Shown here: piece after piece, positions 41,503-51,278 of the stretch
Numbering within the stretch: the stretch's first letter is position 1
How the letters are laid out: each line of letters opens with the position of its first letter
DNA from: Nocardioides sp. SR21
Lineage (GTDB): Bacteria; Actinomycetota; Actinomycetes; Propionibacteriales; Nocardioidaceae
DNA: 64,000 nucleotides
Assembly (NCBI RefSeq): GCF_022761125.1
Contig: NZ_JAKWJR010000003.1
Location: 372,001 to 436,000 of the forward strand
Direction: 5' to 3'
The notes under the pieces: model-generated
Told to the model about the DNA's origin: nothing
What the model saw: the letters and a program-made list of their open reading frames with translations, nothing else
Database searches by the model: none
Program-made: the position numbers and the translations under genes

Positions 41503-43011
41503 GTGGAACGTCCGATCCTCGAGCTCACCGGCGCGACCGTGTACTTCGGTGCCGACGCCGCGCTCGACGGTGTCGACTTCCGGCTGTTCCCCGGCGAGGT
41601 CCACTCACTCATGGGCGAGAACGGCGCGGGCAAGTCGACGCTGATCAAGGCGATCACGGGCGCGCTCCAGCTCACCTCGGGCGAGCTCCGGATCGACGGC
41701 GAGGTGATGCACTTCGGGTCGCCGCACGACGCCCAGGAGGCCGGCGTCCGCGCCGTCTACCAGGAGATCGACCTGCTGCCGAACATCTCGGTCGCGGAGA
41801 ACATCTCGCTCGGCACCGAGCCACGCCGGTTCGGTCTGATCGACTGGAAGGAGATGCGCGAGCGCGCCCACGCCGTGCTCGCCGACCTCGGTCTCGACAT
41901 CGACCCGGCATCGATCCTCGGCCGGCACTCCCTCGCCGTGCAGCAGCTGGTGGCGATCGCCCGCGCGATCTCCACGGAGGCGCGCGTCCTGGTGCTCGAC
42001 GAGCCGACCTCGAGCCTCGACCTCGACGAGTGCGCCGAGCTGTTCCGCGTGATCCGTGACCTCAAGGAGCGCGGCGTCGCGATCATCTTCGTGTCGCACT
42101 TCCTCGACCAGGTCTACGAGATCTGCGACCGGGTCACCGTGCTGCGAGACGGCAAGCTCGTCGGCGAGTACCTCACCCGCGAGTTCCTGCGCATCGACCT
42201 GGTGCAGGCGATGCTCGGCCGCAGCGCCGAGTCCCTGCGGGCCCGGCCGCGCCTGCACCTCGCCGACGAGCGCAGCACCGAGCCGTTCCTCAGCGCGCGG
42301 GCGGTGTCGGTCGGCTCGGGCATCAACGACGCCGACGTCGACATGATCGAGGGCGAGGTGCTCGGCGTCGCCGGGCTGCTGGGATCCGGGCGCACCGAGC
42401 TGGCCCGAGCGCTCACCGGCATCGACAAGCTCGATGGCGGCATCATCCGCATCCAGGGCACCGACGAGAGCCTCGGCAACCCGCGCTCGGCCATCTCGCT
42501 GGGCGTCGTGTACTCGTCGGAGAACCGGCGCACCGAGGGCATCCTCAGCGAGCTCAGCGTGCAGGAGAACATCACGCTCGCGCTCCAGGCCGAGCGCGGC
42601 GTGTTCCGCCGGATCCGACCGGCGCGGCAGCGCGAGCTGGCGATGAGCTGGGTCGACGCCCTCGACATCCGCCCACCCGACCTCGACCGACCGGCCGGCA
42701 CGCTCTCCGGCGGCAACCAGCAGAAGGTGCTGCTCGCACGGCTGCTGGCGCTCTCGCCCCGTGTCCTGGTGCTCGACGAACCGACCCGCGGCATCGACGT
42801 GGGCGCGAAGGTCGAGGTGCAGAACCTCGTCGGCGAGCTCGCCGACAACGGCCTCTCGGTCATGTTCATCTCGGCCGAGCTCGAGGAGGTGCTGCGGGTC
42901 GGCAACCGGGTGCTGATCGTGCAGGACGGCCGGATCCTCGACACGGTGCCGTCCGAGGACCTCACCGCAGACTCGCTCACCGCTCTCGTCGCCCGCCCCG
43001 AGGCCGTCTGA
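41503..43011 (+). CDS. Sugar ABC transporter ATPase, second YtfR-like copy
   Basis: The 502-residue double-ABC ATPase is a diverged paralogue of the one at 37867. First module: GENGAGKSTLIKAITGAL, YQEIDLLPNI, VLVLDEPTSSLDLDE. Second: GLLGSGRTELARALTG, SSENRRTEGI, LSGGNQQKVLLARLL, DEPTRGIDVGAK. All motifs look functional. The GTG at 41503 is used. Its stop overlaps the LacI gene start (TGATG). E. coli has only one ATPase in this system, so the second may form a mixed dimer with the first, serve another receptor, or take over under other conditions. Confidence 0.88.
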   Translation: MERPILELTGATVYFGADAALDGVDFRLFPGEVHSLMGENGAGKSTLIKAITGALQLTSGELRIDGEVMHFGSPHDAQEAGVRAVYQEIDLLPNISVAENISLGTEPRRFGLIDWKEMRERAHAVLADLGLDIDPASILGRHSLAVQQLVAIARAISTEARVLVLDEPTSSLDLDECAELFRVIRDLKERGVAIIFVSHFLDQVYEICDRVTVLRDGKLVGEYLTREFLRIDLVQAMLGRSAESLRARPRLHLADERSTEPFLSARAVSVGSGINDADVDMIEGEVLGVAGLLGSGRTELARALTGIDKLDGGIIRIQGTDESLGNPRSAISLGVVYSSENRRTEGILSELSVQENITLALQAERGVFRRIRPARQRELAMSWVDALDIRPPDLDRPAGTLSGGNQQKVLLARLLALSPRVLVLDEPTRGIDVGAKVEVQNLVGELADNGLSVMFISAELEEVLRVGNRVLIVQDGRILDTVPSEDLTADSLTALVARPEAV

Positions 43012-44045
43012 TGAGCACCGAACCCGCGAGCGCGGAGCCGGGCAAGGGCCGCGCGGCGAACATCTTCGACGTGGCCAGGCTGGCCGGGGTCTCCCACCAG
43101 ACCGTGTCCCGGGTCATCAACGACCTGCCGAACGTGCGGCCGTCCACCCGCGCCCGCGTCGAGCAGGCGATCGCCCAGCTTCACTACAGCCCGTCGCCCG
43201 CCGCCCGCGCGCTGGTCACCAAGCGCACGCGCACGATCGGGCTGGTCACACCCGGCATCTCCGACTACGGCCCGACGTCGATCGCGATGCACTTCAACTT
43301 CGCGGCCCGCGCGGCGCGCTACAACGTCGAGTCGGTCAGCGCGCCGGCCGACGACCCGAAGGCGATCCGGTCGGTCGTCGAGGCACTGCTCCGGCAGCGC
43401 GTCGACGCGATCGTGCTGGTGGTCGTCGACGTCGCCGTGCTGGAGCTGGTGCGCAGCCTCGACCTCCGGATCCCGGTCGTGGTGGCGGCGTCCACCGCGC
43501 GCCGCAGCCCGCTGATCGTGTCGATCGACCAGTACCGCGGCGCCCGGTCGGCGGTCCGGCACCTCGCCGAGATCGGGCACACCCGGATCCTCCACCTCGC
43601 CGGCCCGCGCAACGCCCCCGACGCCACCGAGCGGGTCCGCGGCTGGCGCGACGAGCTCGCTGCGCACCGCCTCGAGATCGTCCCGCCGGTGTTCGGCGAC
43701 TGGTCGGCGGCCAGCGGCCACCGGCTCGGCACCGAGCTGGACATCGAGCCCGGTGTCGCGGTGTTCGTCGGCAACGACCAGATGTCCATCGGGCTGCTGT
43801 CCGCGCTGCGCGAGCGCGGCCTGCGGGTGCCCGAGGACATCAGCGTGATCGGCTTCGACGACGTACCCGAGGCCGGCTACCTCTTCCCGCCCCTCACCAC
43901 GGTCCGCCAGGACTTCGACACCCTCGGCGAGCTGATCATGCAGAAGGTGCTGATCGCGGTCGAGGAGGAGAGCACGGTCACCGAGGACACCCCGATCCCG
44001 ACCCACCTGGTCGTGCGCCAGTCGACCCGTCCGATCGAGGACTGA
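43011..44045 (+). CDS. LacI-family transcriptional regulator
   Basis: The 344-residue regulator has an N-terminal LacI HTH (NIFDVARLAGVSHQTVSRVI) with hinge (LVTKRTRTIGLVTPG) and a sugar-binding type effector domain ending in the typical ISVIGFDDVPEAGY and PPLTTVRQDFDTLG. It is the last gene of the transport operon, coupled to the second ATPase. It most likely represses the operon through the LacI-type sites at 36575-36701, responding to the imported sugar. Confidence 0.92.
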   Translation: MSTEPASAEPGKGRAANIFDVARLAGVSHQTVSRVINDLPNVRPSTRARVEQAIAQLHYSPSPAARALVTKRTRTIGLVTPGISDYGPTSIAMHFNFAARAARYNVESVSAPADDPKAIRSVVEALLRQRVDAIVLVVVDVAVLELVRSLDLRIPVVVAASTARRSPLIVSIDQYRGARSAVRHLAEIGHTRILHLAGPRNAPDATERVRGWRDELAAHRLEIVPPVFGDWSAASGHRLGTELDIEPGVAVFVGNDQMSIGLLSALRERGLRVPEDISVIGFDDVPEAGYLFPPLTTVRQDFDTLGELIMQKVLIAVEEESTVTEDTPIPTHLVVRQSTRPIED

Positions 44046-44099
44046 GACCCGAAGCGGCGGTTCTCGTCAGATCCCGGCACCTCGTGCCGATAGAGAGAC

Positions 44100-47000
44100 G
44101 TGTCCAAGTTCAGGCTCGTGCTCGCCTCGGTGCTCGGCGTGTCGTTGCTCTGGACCGGCGGTACGCCGGCCGAGGCGGCCACCGACACGGCTCCGCCGAC
44201 CGTGGTGACCTTCGACTTCACGCCCAAGACGGTCGACGTCAGCGCGGGTGACCAGCAGGTCACGGTCACCGCCCAGATCACCGACGCCAGCGGGGTCGAG
44301 GCGCCCCGCGTCCGGGTCACCTCGGACTCGACCAGCCAGGCCTCGGAGTACGCCGACCTGACGCTCACCGCCGGAGACGCGAAGAACGGGATCTACGCCG
44401 CCACCGTCACCGTCCCGGCCGGCGCCGCGGCGGGCGCCTGGAGCGTGTCGATCGACCCGCTCGCCGACGTTCTCGGGAACGTCTCGGGCGCCAAGAGCAC
44501 CCACGCGAAGAAGCTCGCCGTGCTCGACGACAACGCCGACCTGAACCCGCCGGCTCTCGTGGACTACACGTTCAGCCCGTCCACGGTGGACGTCAGCTCC
44601 GGCCCGCAGCTGGTCACCATCAGCGCGCGGATCACCGACGCCACCGGTACCGTGCCGCCCCACGTGACCGTCACCTCCGACCGGTCCACCCAGTCCGTCG
44701 GCACCCTCGACCTGGTCCTGACCGGCGGCGACGCGCGCGACGGGACGTACGAGGCCACCGCGACCATCTTGGCGGGCGCCACGGCCGGCGCCTGGACCGT
44801 CACCCTCGACCCGCTCGCCGACACGCTCGGCAACCGCGAGCTCAGCCACCACCGGCACGCGAGCTCGCTCACCGTCCTGGACCTCCACCCCGACCCGGAT
44901 CCGCCGGTGCTGGAGGACTACACGTTCACCCCCACGACCGTCGACGTCGGTGCCGGCTCCCAACAGGTCGACGTCACCGCCCACATCAGCGACGCCACGG
45001 GCGCGGTCGCGCCGACGGTGTACCTCGACTCGGACACGACCAACCAGGTCGTCGGGCCGATCACCCTGACCCGGACCTCCGGCGACGCCAAGGCCGGGAT
45101 CTACGGAGCCAGCGCCACCGTCCCCGTGACCGCTGCGGCGGGCACCTGGGCCGTGGTCCTCTCCCCGCTCGTCGACCTGCTCGGGAACAGGGAGCCCTCG
45201 GAGCACACGCACTGGGCGCGGCTCACCGTCCGCAACGAGCCGGTCAGCGTCCCCGACCCGCCGACCGCAGTGACGGCGCTGCGCTCCGACCGCTCCGCCC
45301 AGGTCAGCTGGACCCCCGGCAACGACCACGGCTCCCAGGTCACCAGCTTCACCATCACCGCCTCCCCCGGCGGGGCCACGAAGCAGGCGACCAGCAACCA
45401 GACGTCCACCCTGTTCACCGGCCTGACCAACGGCACGGCGTACACCTTCACCGTCACGGCGACCAACGCCAACGGCACCTCGAAGCCGTCGCTCGCGTCG
45501 ACAGCGGTCACCCCGGCCGCGATCCCGGCGCCGCCGACGGCTGTCACAGCGACCCGTGGCGACAAGACCGCCCAGGTCAGCTGGACGCCGGGGTCGAACA
45601 ACGGATACCCGATCTCGGGGTACACCATCACCACGTTGCCGGGCGGCGTGGTGAAGACCGTGACCGGCACCATGACCACCACCTCGATCGCCGGGCTGAC
45701 CAACGGCACCCCGTACACGTTCACGGTCGCGGCCACGAACGCGAACGGCACGTCCCTGCCGTCGCTGCAGTCGACCGCCGTCACTCCCGCCGGGGTCCCC
45801 ACGGCGCCGACCGCCGTCTCCGCGGTCCGCGGCGACAAGTTCGCCCAGGTCACCTGGACGCCGTCGGCGGACAACGGCTCCGCGATCACCGGCTTCACGG
45901 TCACCGCCTCCCCCGGCGGCGCCTCCATGAGTGTCTCGGCGGAGAAGACCAGCGCCACGCTCATCAACCTCTCGAACGGCGTGCCGTACACGTTCACGGT
46001 CAAGGCCATCAACGCGGTGGGAACCTCCACGGCCTCCACGCCGTCGCCTGCCGTCACCCCGGCCACGCTCCCGTCCGCCCCGGCGGGTGTGATCGCGAAG
46101 GGTGGCGACAAGTCCGCCATCGTCACGTGGACACCCGCCGTGGACAACGGCGCCCCGATCACCGGCTACACGATCACTGCCAGCCCCGGTGGTGCGACCG
46201 TCGTCCTCACCGGGACCAAGACGAGCACCACGCTCAAGGACCTGATCAACGGGCTCTCGTACACGTTCACCGTCACGGCGACCAACGCGGTCGGCACGTC
46301 GCCGTCGTCCCCGGCCTCGGCGGCGATCACCCCGGCCACCGTGCCCTCGCCCCCGATCGGGCTGATCGCGACCCGCGGCGACAAGTCGGCCCAGGTCACC
46401 TGGACTCCGTCCGCGGACAACGGCTCCCCGATCACGGCGTACACGATCACGGCGAGCCCCGGCGGGGCCACCACCACCGTCGCCGGCACCCTGACGACGG
46501 CGAAGATCCTCGGCCTGGTCAACGGCTCGACGTACACGTTCACGGTCAAGGCGATCAACGCACTCGGCTCGTCCGCGGCCTCGCCTCCCTCGGCCGCGGT
46601 CGTCCCCGCGACGGTGCCGGGTACACCGACCGAGGTGACCGCGACCCGTGGTCCGAGGTCGGCCGCGATCAGCTGGCGGGCACCGGCGGACAACGGCTCC
46701 CCGATCACCGGCTACACGATCACCATCAACCCCGGCGGGACGACCGCGACCGTGGCGGGCACCCAGACCCGCACCACCATCAAGGGCCTGGCCAACGGGA
46801 CCAGCTACACCTTCACGGTGTCGGCCACCAACACCGTCGGCGCCTCGCCGGAGTCGCTCAGCTCGCAGTCGGTCATCCCGGCCGGCCGGCCGCGCCGCGT
46901 CGAGACCCCGACCGCCACCGTCGACAAGCGCACCGTGACGATCAGCTGGTCCGCGCCCGAGGACAACGGCGCACCGCTCACCAGCTACATCGTGAACGTG

Positions 47001-47156
47001 GACCCCGGCCGGGCGTACAAGACCGTGCTCCCGACCACCCTCACCGCGACGTTCGTCGGCCTCAACCCGGGCACGTACCGCTTCTCCGTCGTCGCGACCA
47101 ACTACCTCGGGTCAGGGAAGAAGTCGCCGAAGATCACGGTGCGGGTGCGGGGCTAG
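44100..47156 (+). CDS. Secreted protein with three Ig-like repeats and seven FnIII domains
   Basis: The 1018-residue protein has a signal peptide (VLASVLGVSLLWTGG, cleavage after AEAA). Three tandem repeats of about 117 residues follow (to about 380), each with a TFxPxTVDV strand, TSDST-like middle and DPLADxLGN end. Seven fibronectin III domains then run to the C-terminus, recognisable by WTPsaDNGspITgYTIT and NGtxYTFTVxAtN. No catalytic domain, LPXTG or C-terminal membrane segment is seen, so it is probably released or loosely bound. A binding or structural role is likely. The GTG at 44100 follows a GAGAG site, 54 bp after the lacI gene. Confidence 0.8.
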   Translation: MSKFRLVLASVLGVSLLWTGGTPAEAATDTAPPTVVTFDFTPKTVDVSAGDQQVTVTAQITDASGVEAPRVRVTSDSTSQASEYADLTLTAGDAKNGIYAATVTVPAGAAAGAWSVSIDPLADVLGNVSGAKSTHAKKLAVLDDNADLNPPALVDYTFSPSTVDVSSGPQLVTISARITDATGTVPPHVTVTSDRSTQSVGTLDLVLTGGDARDGTYEATATILAGATAGAWTVTLDPLADTLGNRELSHHRHASSLTVLDLHPDPDPPVLEDYTFTPTTVDVGAGSQQVDVTAHISDATGAVAPTVYLDSDTTNQVVGPITLTRTSGDAKAGIYGASATVPVTAAAGTWAVVLSPLVDLLGNREPSEHTHWARLTVRNEPVSVPDPPTAVTALRSDRSAQVSWTPGNDHGSQVTSFTITASPGGATKQATSNQTSTLFTGLTNGTAYTFTVTATNANGTSKPSLASTAVTPAAIPAPPTAVTATRGDKTAQVSWTPGSNNGYPISGYTITTLPGGVVKTVTGTMTTTSIAGLTNGTPYTFTVAATNANGTSLPSLQSTAVTPAGVPTAPTAVSAVRGDKFAQVTWTPSADNGSAITGFTVTASPGGASMSVSAEKTSATLINLSNGVPYTFTVKAINAVGTSTASTPSPAVTPATLPSAPAGVIAKGGDKSAIVTWTPAVDNGAPITGYTITASPGGATVVLTGTKTSTTLKDLINGLSYTFTVTATNAVGTSPSSPASAAITPATVPSPPIGLIATRGDKSAQVTWTPSADNGSPITAYTITASPGGATTTVAGTLTTAKILGLVNGSTYTFTVKAINALGSSAASPPSAAVVPATVPGTPTEVTATRGPRSAAISWRAPADNGSPITGYTITINPGGTTATVAGTQTRTTIKGLANGTSYTFTVSATNTVGASPESLSSQSVIPAGRPRRVETPTATVDKRTVTISWSAPEDNGAPLTSYIVNVDPGRAYKTVLPTTLTATFVGLNPGTYRFSVVATNYLGSGKKSPKITVRVRG

Positions 47157-47189
47157 AGGTGGTCCCTCGTCGAGGCGGGTCGGACCCGG

Positions 47190-48557
47190 CTAGATCCCCC
47201 GCCAGTGGGAGGTCGCGCGGCCGACCCGCTCCGAGAAGCCGGAGCCGACGAGCACGCCGATCGCGATCGCGACCACGGCCAGCAGCGCGTTGAGGAAGTC
47301 GCCGAGACCGGCCGCGCCCTTCTCGCCGATGATCTGGGTGACGCCCTCGAGGCCGAGTGCCCCCGGCACCAGCATCCAGAACGCTGGCAGGAAGGTCGCC
47401 GGCACCGGCGGACCGCTCTTCCGGTCCTGGACGAAGTACGCCACCGGCAGCACGACCGCGCCGGCGACGAAGCTCCCCCCGAGCGACCCGAAGAACGTGC
47501 CGGCGACGAACTGCGCGGCGTAGGCGGCGTACAGCACGAGGACCAGCCAGGCGAACGTCCGGCCCGGCGCCGCGTTCGCGAAGAAGTGCCCGACCGCGAA
47601 CACGAAGACGCCGACCCACGGCGCCCACGCGCCCATGCTTCCCGTCCGGCCGACCTGGTCGGGCAGCCCGGCGACCTGGAAGCCCATCGCGATCCCGAAG
47701 CTGAGCAGCAGCAACCGTTGCAGGCCGTAGACCAGTCGTGCGGAGCCCGAGAGCATCGAGCCGCCGGCGAGCTCGACGGTCGCCATCGTCAGCGCGGCGC
47801 CGGGCAGGAACACGACCAGGGCGGCGATCACCAGGTCGAGCGGTGGCGCGTCGAACGCCGGCGCCACCCAGGCCGAGGAGGCCCACGTCACCGCGAAGGC
47901 CGCCGCCACCGGCAGGATCATCGCGAGCGTCCGCTCCCGCTCGGACACCCACTGGAGCACGCCGACCAGGAGTCCGAGCATCAGGTACGCCGGCACCGCG
48001 CCGGCGGTCGGGTTCAGCATCAGGCCCAGGCCGAGCGTCAGGATCGTCGTGCCGACGACGATCGACCAGTTCCCGAGCCTGCGGGGGGCCGCGAGCATCT
48101 CCTCGAGGCGCCGGGAGGCCGACGCGACGTCCAGGGCGCCGTGCCGGATGTCGTCGACGATCCGGTAGAGCTGGTCGATCTGGTCCAGCCGGAGGGCCCC
48201 CGCCGACGTGGTCGGCGCGAAGTCGATCCGGCTCGAGGTGCCCGACTCGATCCGGACGAAGATGCCGGTCGGGAGCACGAAGAAGCTGACGCCGTACGCG
48301 CCGTACGCCTTGGCCACGTCGTCGAGGATCTGCGTGATCCGCTCCGCGTTGTCCTGTGCACGACTCATCGCGGCGCCGAGGTTGCGCAGCAGCTCGAGGA
48401 CGTCCTCCGGCGCCTGGTCGGGGATCCGGCTGCTGATCGCCGTGTCGTCACCGAGCGCGCGCTGGGCGATCTCGTCGATGCGCGAGAGCACCTTCCGACG
48501 CGTCCACCAGCGTCGTCCCGACCGTGTCTCCCCGGGGCGGCTCACGCTGCCCAGCAT
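47190..48557 (-). CDS. thrE: ThrE-family threonine/serine exporter
   Basis: The 455-residue membrane protein joins a cytosolic N-terminal domain (about residues 40-160, with GVSFFVLPTGIFVRI) to about ten C-terminal membrane helices, the ThrE arrangement of actinobacteria; in other bacteria the parts are two proteins. Corynebacterium ThrE exports threonine and serine. The substrate here is inferred from the family. It is convergent with the FnIII gene (33 bp) and divergent from the MFS operon. Its closeness to a peptide/amino-acid operon is suggestive only. Confidence 0.87.
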   Translation of the reverse strand: MLGSVSRPGETRSGRRWWTRRKVLSRIDEIAQRALGDDTAISSRIPDQAPEDVLELLRNLGAAMSRAQDNAERITQILDDVAKAYGAYGVSFFVLPTGIFVRIESGTSSRIDFAPTTSAGALRLDQIDQLYRIVDDIRHGALDVASASRRLEEMLAAPRRLGNWSIVVGTTILTLGLGLMLNPTAGAVPAYLMLGLLVGVLQWVSERERTLAMILPVAAAFAVTWASSAWVAPAFDAPPLDLVIAALVVFLPGAALTMATVELAGGSMLSGSARLVYGLQRLLLLSFGIAMGFQVAGLPDQVGRTGSMGAWAPWVGVFVFAVGHFFANAAPGRTFAWLVLVLYAAYAAQFVAGTFFGSLGGSFVAGAVVLPVAYFVQDRKSGPPVPATFLPAFWMLVPGALGLEGVTQIIGEKGAAGLGDFLNALLAVVAIAIGVLVGSGFSERVGRATSHWRGI

Positions 48558-48656
48558 GCCGTCCGGTCAACCGACGGTACTCGCCCGAAAGGGGGGATGC
48601 GACCGGGCATCCGCCACTCCTACCGTCAGGGCGATGCGGCGACCGGAGGGGGCCTC

Positions 48657-50147
48657 TTGAGCACGACCGGAACGGCGGCACGGACGGGCGGCGTCCTCGC
48701 GGCGACCTGCCTGTCGACCTTGGTGGTCAATGCGAACACCTCGGCCGTCAGCATCCTGCTGCCCGCGATCAGCGAGGACACCGGCATGTCGGTGGACACC
48801 CTCCAGTGGGCCGTGACCGGCTACTCCCTTGTCGGCGCGGCGGTCATCATCACGTCCGGGTCGCTCGGCGACGTCTTCGGGCGCAAGAAGATCTTCCAGC
48901 TCGGCCTGCTGCTGTTCGTGGTGTCGTGCGTGCTGATCGCGCTCGCCGACACCGGAAGCATGGTGATCGCGGGGCGGGTGATCCAGGGCGCCGCCGGGTC
49001 CACGATCCTGGCGTGCGGCCTCAGCCTGCTGTCGGTCGCAACATCAGGGGACCAACAGCTCCGGTCGGTGTCCCTGTGGGGTGCCGCCGCAGCGGTCGGA
49101 GCCGCCGCCGGCCCGCTGCTCGGCGGCCTCCTCGTCGGCCTCACGGGATGGCAGGGGCTCTTCTGGATCGACGCCGGTGTCGCCGTCGCCTGCATGGCGC
49201 TGACCTACTTCACGATCCAGGAGTCGCGCGACCCGGACCGGCCGCGCTCGATCGACTACCTCGGCACGGTCCTCATCGCGGCCACGCTGGTGCCGCTGAT
49301 CTACGGGTTCACCAAGAGCGGTGACTGGGGCTGGGTCGACGCGCGCACGCTGGGCTGCTTCGCCGCCTGCATCGTCTTCGGGTACCTCTTCATCGTCGTC
49401 GAGAAGCGGGTCGCCGTACCGCTGCTCGACCTGGCGCTGCTGCGCAACCGGATCCTGGTCGGCTCGACCCTGGCGATCCTGATCGGCGCCGGCACCATCA
49501 ACGGCCTGATGTACCTGCTCAGCCTCTACTTCCAGAACCCGGACGCGCTCGACTTCAGCCCGCTCGAGGCCGGTGTCGCGACGCTGCCCGCCACGGTCGG
49601 GCTGGTGGTCGTCGCGCCGTTCGTGCCGAAGCTGGCCAACAGGATGGGCGGCCGGCAGGTCATCGGCGTCGGGTTCATCGCGATGGCCGCCGGGTTCGTC
49701 GCGATCGGCTTCACCCAGTCGTCCTGGGCGTACGTCAGCTTCCTCCTACCGATCCTCGCGATCGCGGTCGGCATGGGCCTCTCCAACGGCCCGGCGTCCT
49801 CCGCGGCCACCGCGTCGGTCCCCCAGGAGCAGGTCGGCGGCGCGTCCGGCGTCTCCAACATGGCGCGGTACGTCGGCGCCGCGGTCGCGACCGCGCTGTG
49901 CGCCACGATCTACAACAGCGTCCAGGTCAACCAGCTGGCCGACGGCGCCAGCGCGTCGGACGCCCTCGCGTCCGGGCTCGCCGCCGCTTCCTGGCTGATG
50001 GCCGTGATCAGCTCCCTCGGCATCCTGCTCGCCGTGGTCGCCATCCGCCGGCACAAGTCGGCGACGGGCACCGCCCAGGACGCCGCCGCGTCGGCCGCCG
50101 CCCACCTCCACACCATCCCCACCTCGGCCTCGGGAGCCGCCTCATGA
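48657..50147 (+). CDS. MFS transporter, DHA2 (14-helix) type
   Basis: The 496-residue drug/proton antiporter-type transporter has about 14 membrane segments. Motif A is GSLGDVFGRKKIFQLGLLLF, and GAAAAVGAAAGPLLGGLLVG fits antiporter motif C. A TTG at 48657 is the only sensible start: GGAGGGGG lies 4 bases upstream and no ATG/GTG is available in frame at the right place. It opens a six-gene operon and overlaps the M24 peptidase start. The substrate may be an amino-acid or peptide product, or a toxic compound. Confidence 0.87.
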   Translation: MSTTGTAARTGGVLAATCLSTLVVNANTSAVSILLPAISEDTGMSVDTLQWAVTGYSLVGAAVIITSGSLGDVFGRKKIFQLGLLLFVVSCVLIALADTGSMVIAGRVIQGAAGSTILACGLSLLSVATSGDQQLRSVSLWGAAAAVGAAAGPLLGGLLVGLTGWQGLFWIDAGVAVACMALTYFTIQESRDPDRPRSIDYLGTVLIAATLVPLIYGFTKSGDWGWVDARTLGCFAACIVFGYLFIVVEKRVAVPLLDLALLRNRILVGSTLAILIGAGTINGLMYLLSLYFQNPDALDFSPLEAGVATLPATVGLVVVAPFVPKLANRMGGRQVIGVGFIAMAAGFVAIGFTQSSWAYVSFLLPILAIAVGMGLSNGPASSAATASVPQEQVGGASGVSNMARYVGAAVATALCATIYNSVQVNQLADGASASDALASGLAAASWLMAVISSLGILLAVVAIRRHKSATGTAQDAAASAAAHLHTIPTSASGAAS

Positions 50148-51265
50148 TCGCGCCGGAACCGTTCACCACCGCCGACTACGCGGCCCGGATGGCCCGGGTC
50201 GCGACCGACGCCGCGGCGGTCGGCCTGGACGGCGTGATCGTGACGCCCGGGCCGGACCTGGTCTGGCTCACCGGCTACCAGCCGACCGCGATCACCGAGC
50301 GGCTCACCGCCCTGGTCATCTCCGCCGCCTCGGAGCCGGCGCTGCTGGTTCCGACCCTCGAGCGCCCGGATGCCGAGTCCGCGGCCGGTGCGGCGGCGGT
50401 CCAGATGGTCGACTGGACCGACGGCGTCGACCCGTACGCCGCCGCCGCTCCCCTGATCCGCGCCACCGGTACGTTCGGCATCTCCGACAACGCCTGGGCG
50501 ATGCACCTGCTCGGGCTGGAGGCCGCGCTGCCGGGCACGTCCTACCGCGCCCTCACCCAGTCCCTGCCGATGATGCGCGCGGTCAAGGACGCCGACGAGC
50601 TCGCCCGACTGGAGGCGGCCGGCGCCGCCGCGGACGCGACGTACCTCGAGATCCTGGAGGTCCGGTTCGCCGGGCGCCGCGAGACCGAGGTCGCCGCCGA
50701 CCTGGCCGACCTGCTCCGCCGGCACGGCCACGAGCAGGTCGACTTCACCGTCGTCGGGTCCGGCCCGAACGGCGCGAACCCGCACCACGAGGCCGGCGAG
50801 CGCACGATCCAGGACGGCGACGCGGTGGTGCTCGACTTCGGCGGGCTGATGTACGGCTACGGCTCCGACACCACCCGCACGGTCAGCGTCGGTGAGCCGT
50901 CCGCCGAGCTGCGCGAGGTGCACGCGATCGTGCGCGAGGCGCAGCAGGCCGGCGTCGACGCGGTCCGCCCCGGAATCGCCTGCCAGGAGGTCGACCGCGC
51001 CGCGCGCCGGGTCATCACGGACGCCGGCTACGGCGCCCAGTTCATCCACCGCACCGGGCACGGCATCGGCGTCACCACGCACGAGCCGCCGTACATGATC
51101 GAGGGCGAGGAGCAGCCGCTGGTCCCCGGGATGTGCTTCTCGGTCGAGCCCGGCATCTACCTCGCCGGCCGCTTCGGCGTGCGCATCGAGGACATCGTGA
51201 CGGTCACCGACGACGGTGGCCGCCGGTTCAACAACACCGACCACGGCATCGGCGTGGTCGGATGA
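50144..51265 (+). CDS. M24-family Xaa-Pro-type aminopeptidase
   Basis: The 373-residue metallopeptidase of the M24B (Xaa-Pro dipeptidase/aminopeptidase P) group has a creatinase-like N-terminal domain and a pita-bread catalytic domain. All five metal ligands are visible: the two Asp in LDFGGLMYGYGSDTTRT, His in HRTGHGIG, and the Glu pair in CFSVEPGIY and RIEDIV. It is cytosolic and releases residues next to proline, or cleaves a specific dipeptide. It is coupled to the MFS stop (ATGA) and lies 13 bp before the APC permease. Confidence 0.9.
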   Translation: MIAPEPFTTADYAARMARVATDAAAVGLDGVIVTPGPDLVWLTGYQPTAITERLTALVISAASEPALLVPTLERPDAESAAGAAAVQMVDWTDGVDPYAAAAPLIRATGTFGISDNAWAMHLLGLEAALPGTSYRALTQSLPMMRAVKDADELARLEAAGAAADATYLEILEVRFAGRRETEVAADLADLLRRHGHEQVDFTVVGSGPNGANPHHEAGERTIQDGDAVVLDFGGLMYGYGSDTTRTVSVGEPSAELREVHAIVREAQQAGVDAVRPGIACQEVDRAARRVITDAGYGAQFIHRTGHGIGVTTHEPPYMIEGEEQPLVPGMCFSVEPGIYLAGRFGVRIEDIVTVTDDGGRRFNNTDHGIGVVG

Positions 51266-51278
51266 GGAGGAGGTTGCG

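Noticed and set aside
40747-43011. 754-residue fusion of a permease-region frame to the second ATPase
   Set aside because: The upstream part is an out-of-frame reading of yjfF; the ATPase begins at the GTG at 41503.
45240-46880. Repeated DNA blocks looking like an array
   Set aside because: They are seven in-frame FnIII coding repeats of about 270 bp, not CRISPR or satellite DNA.
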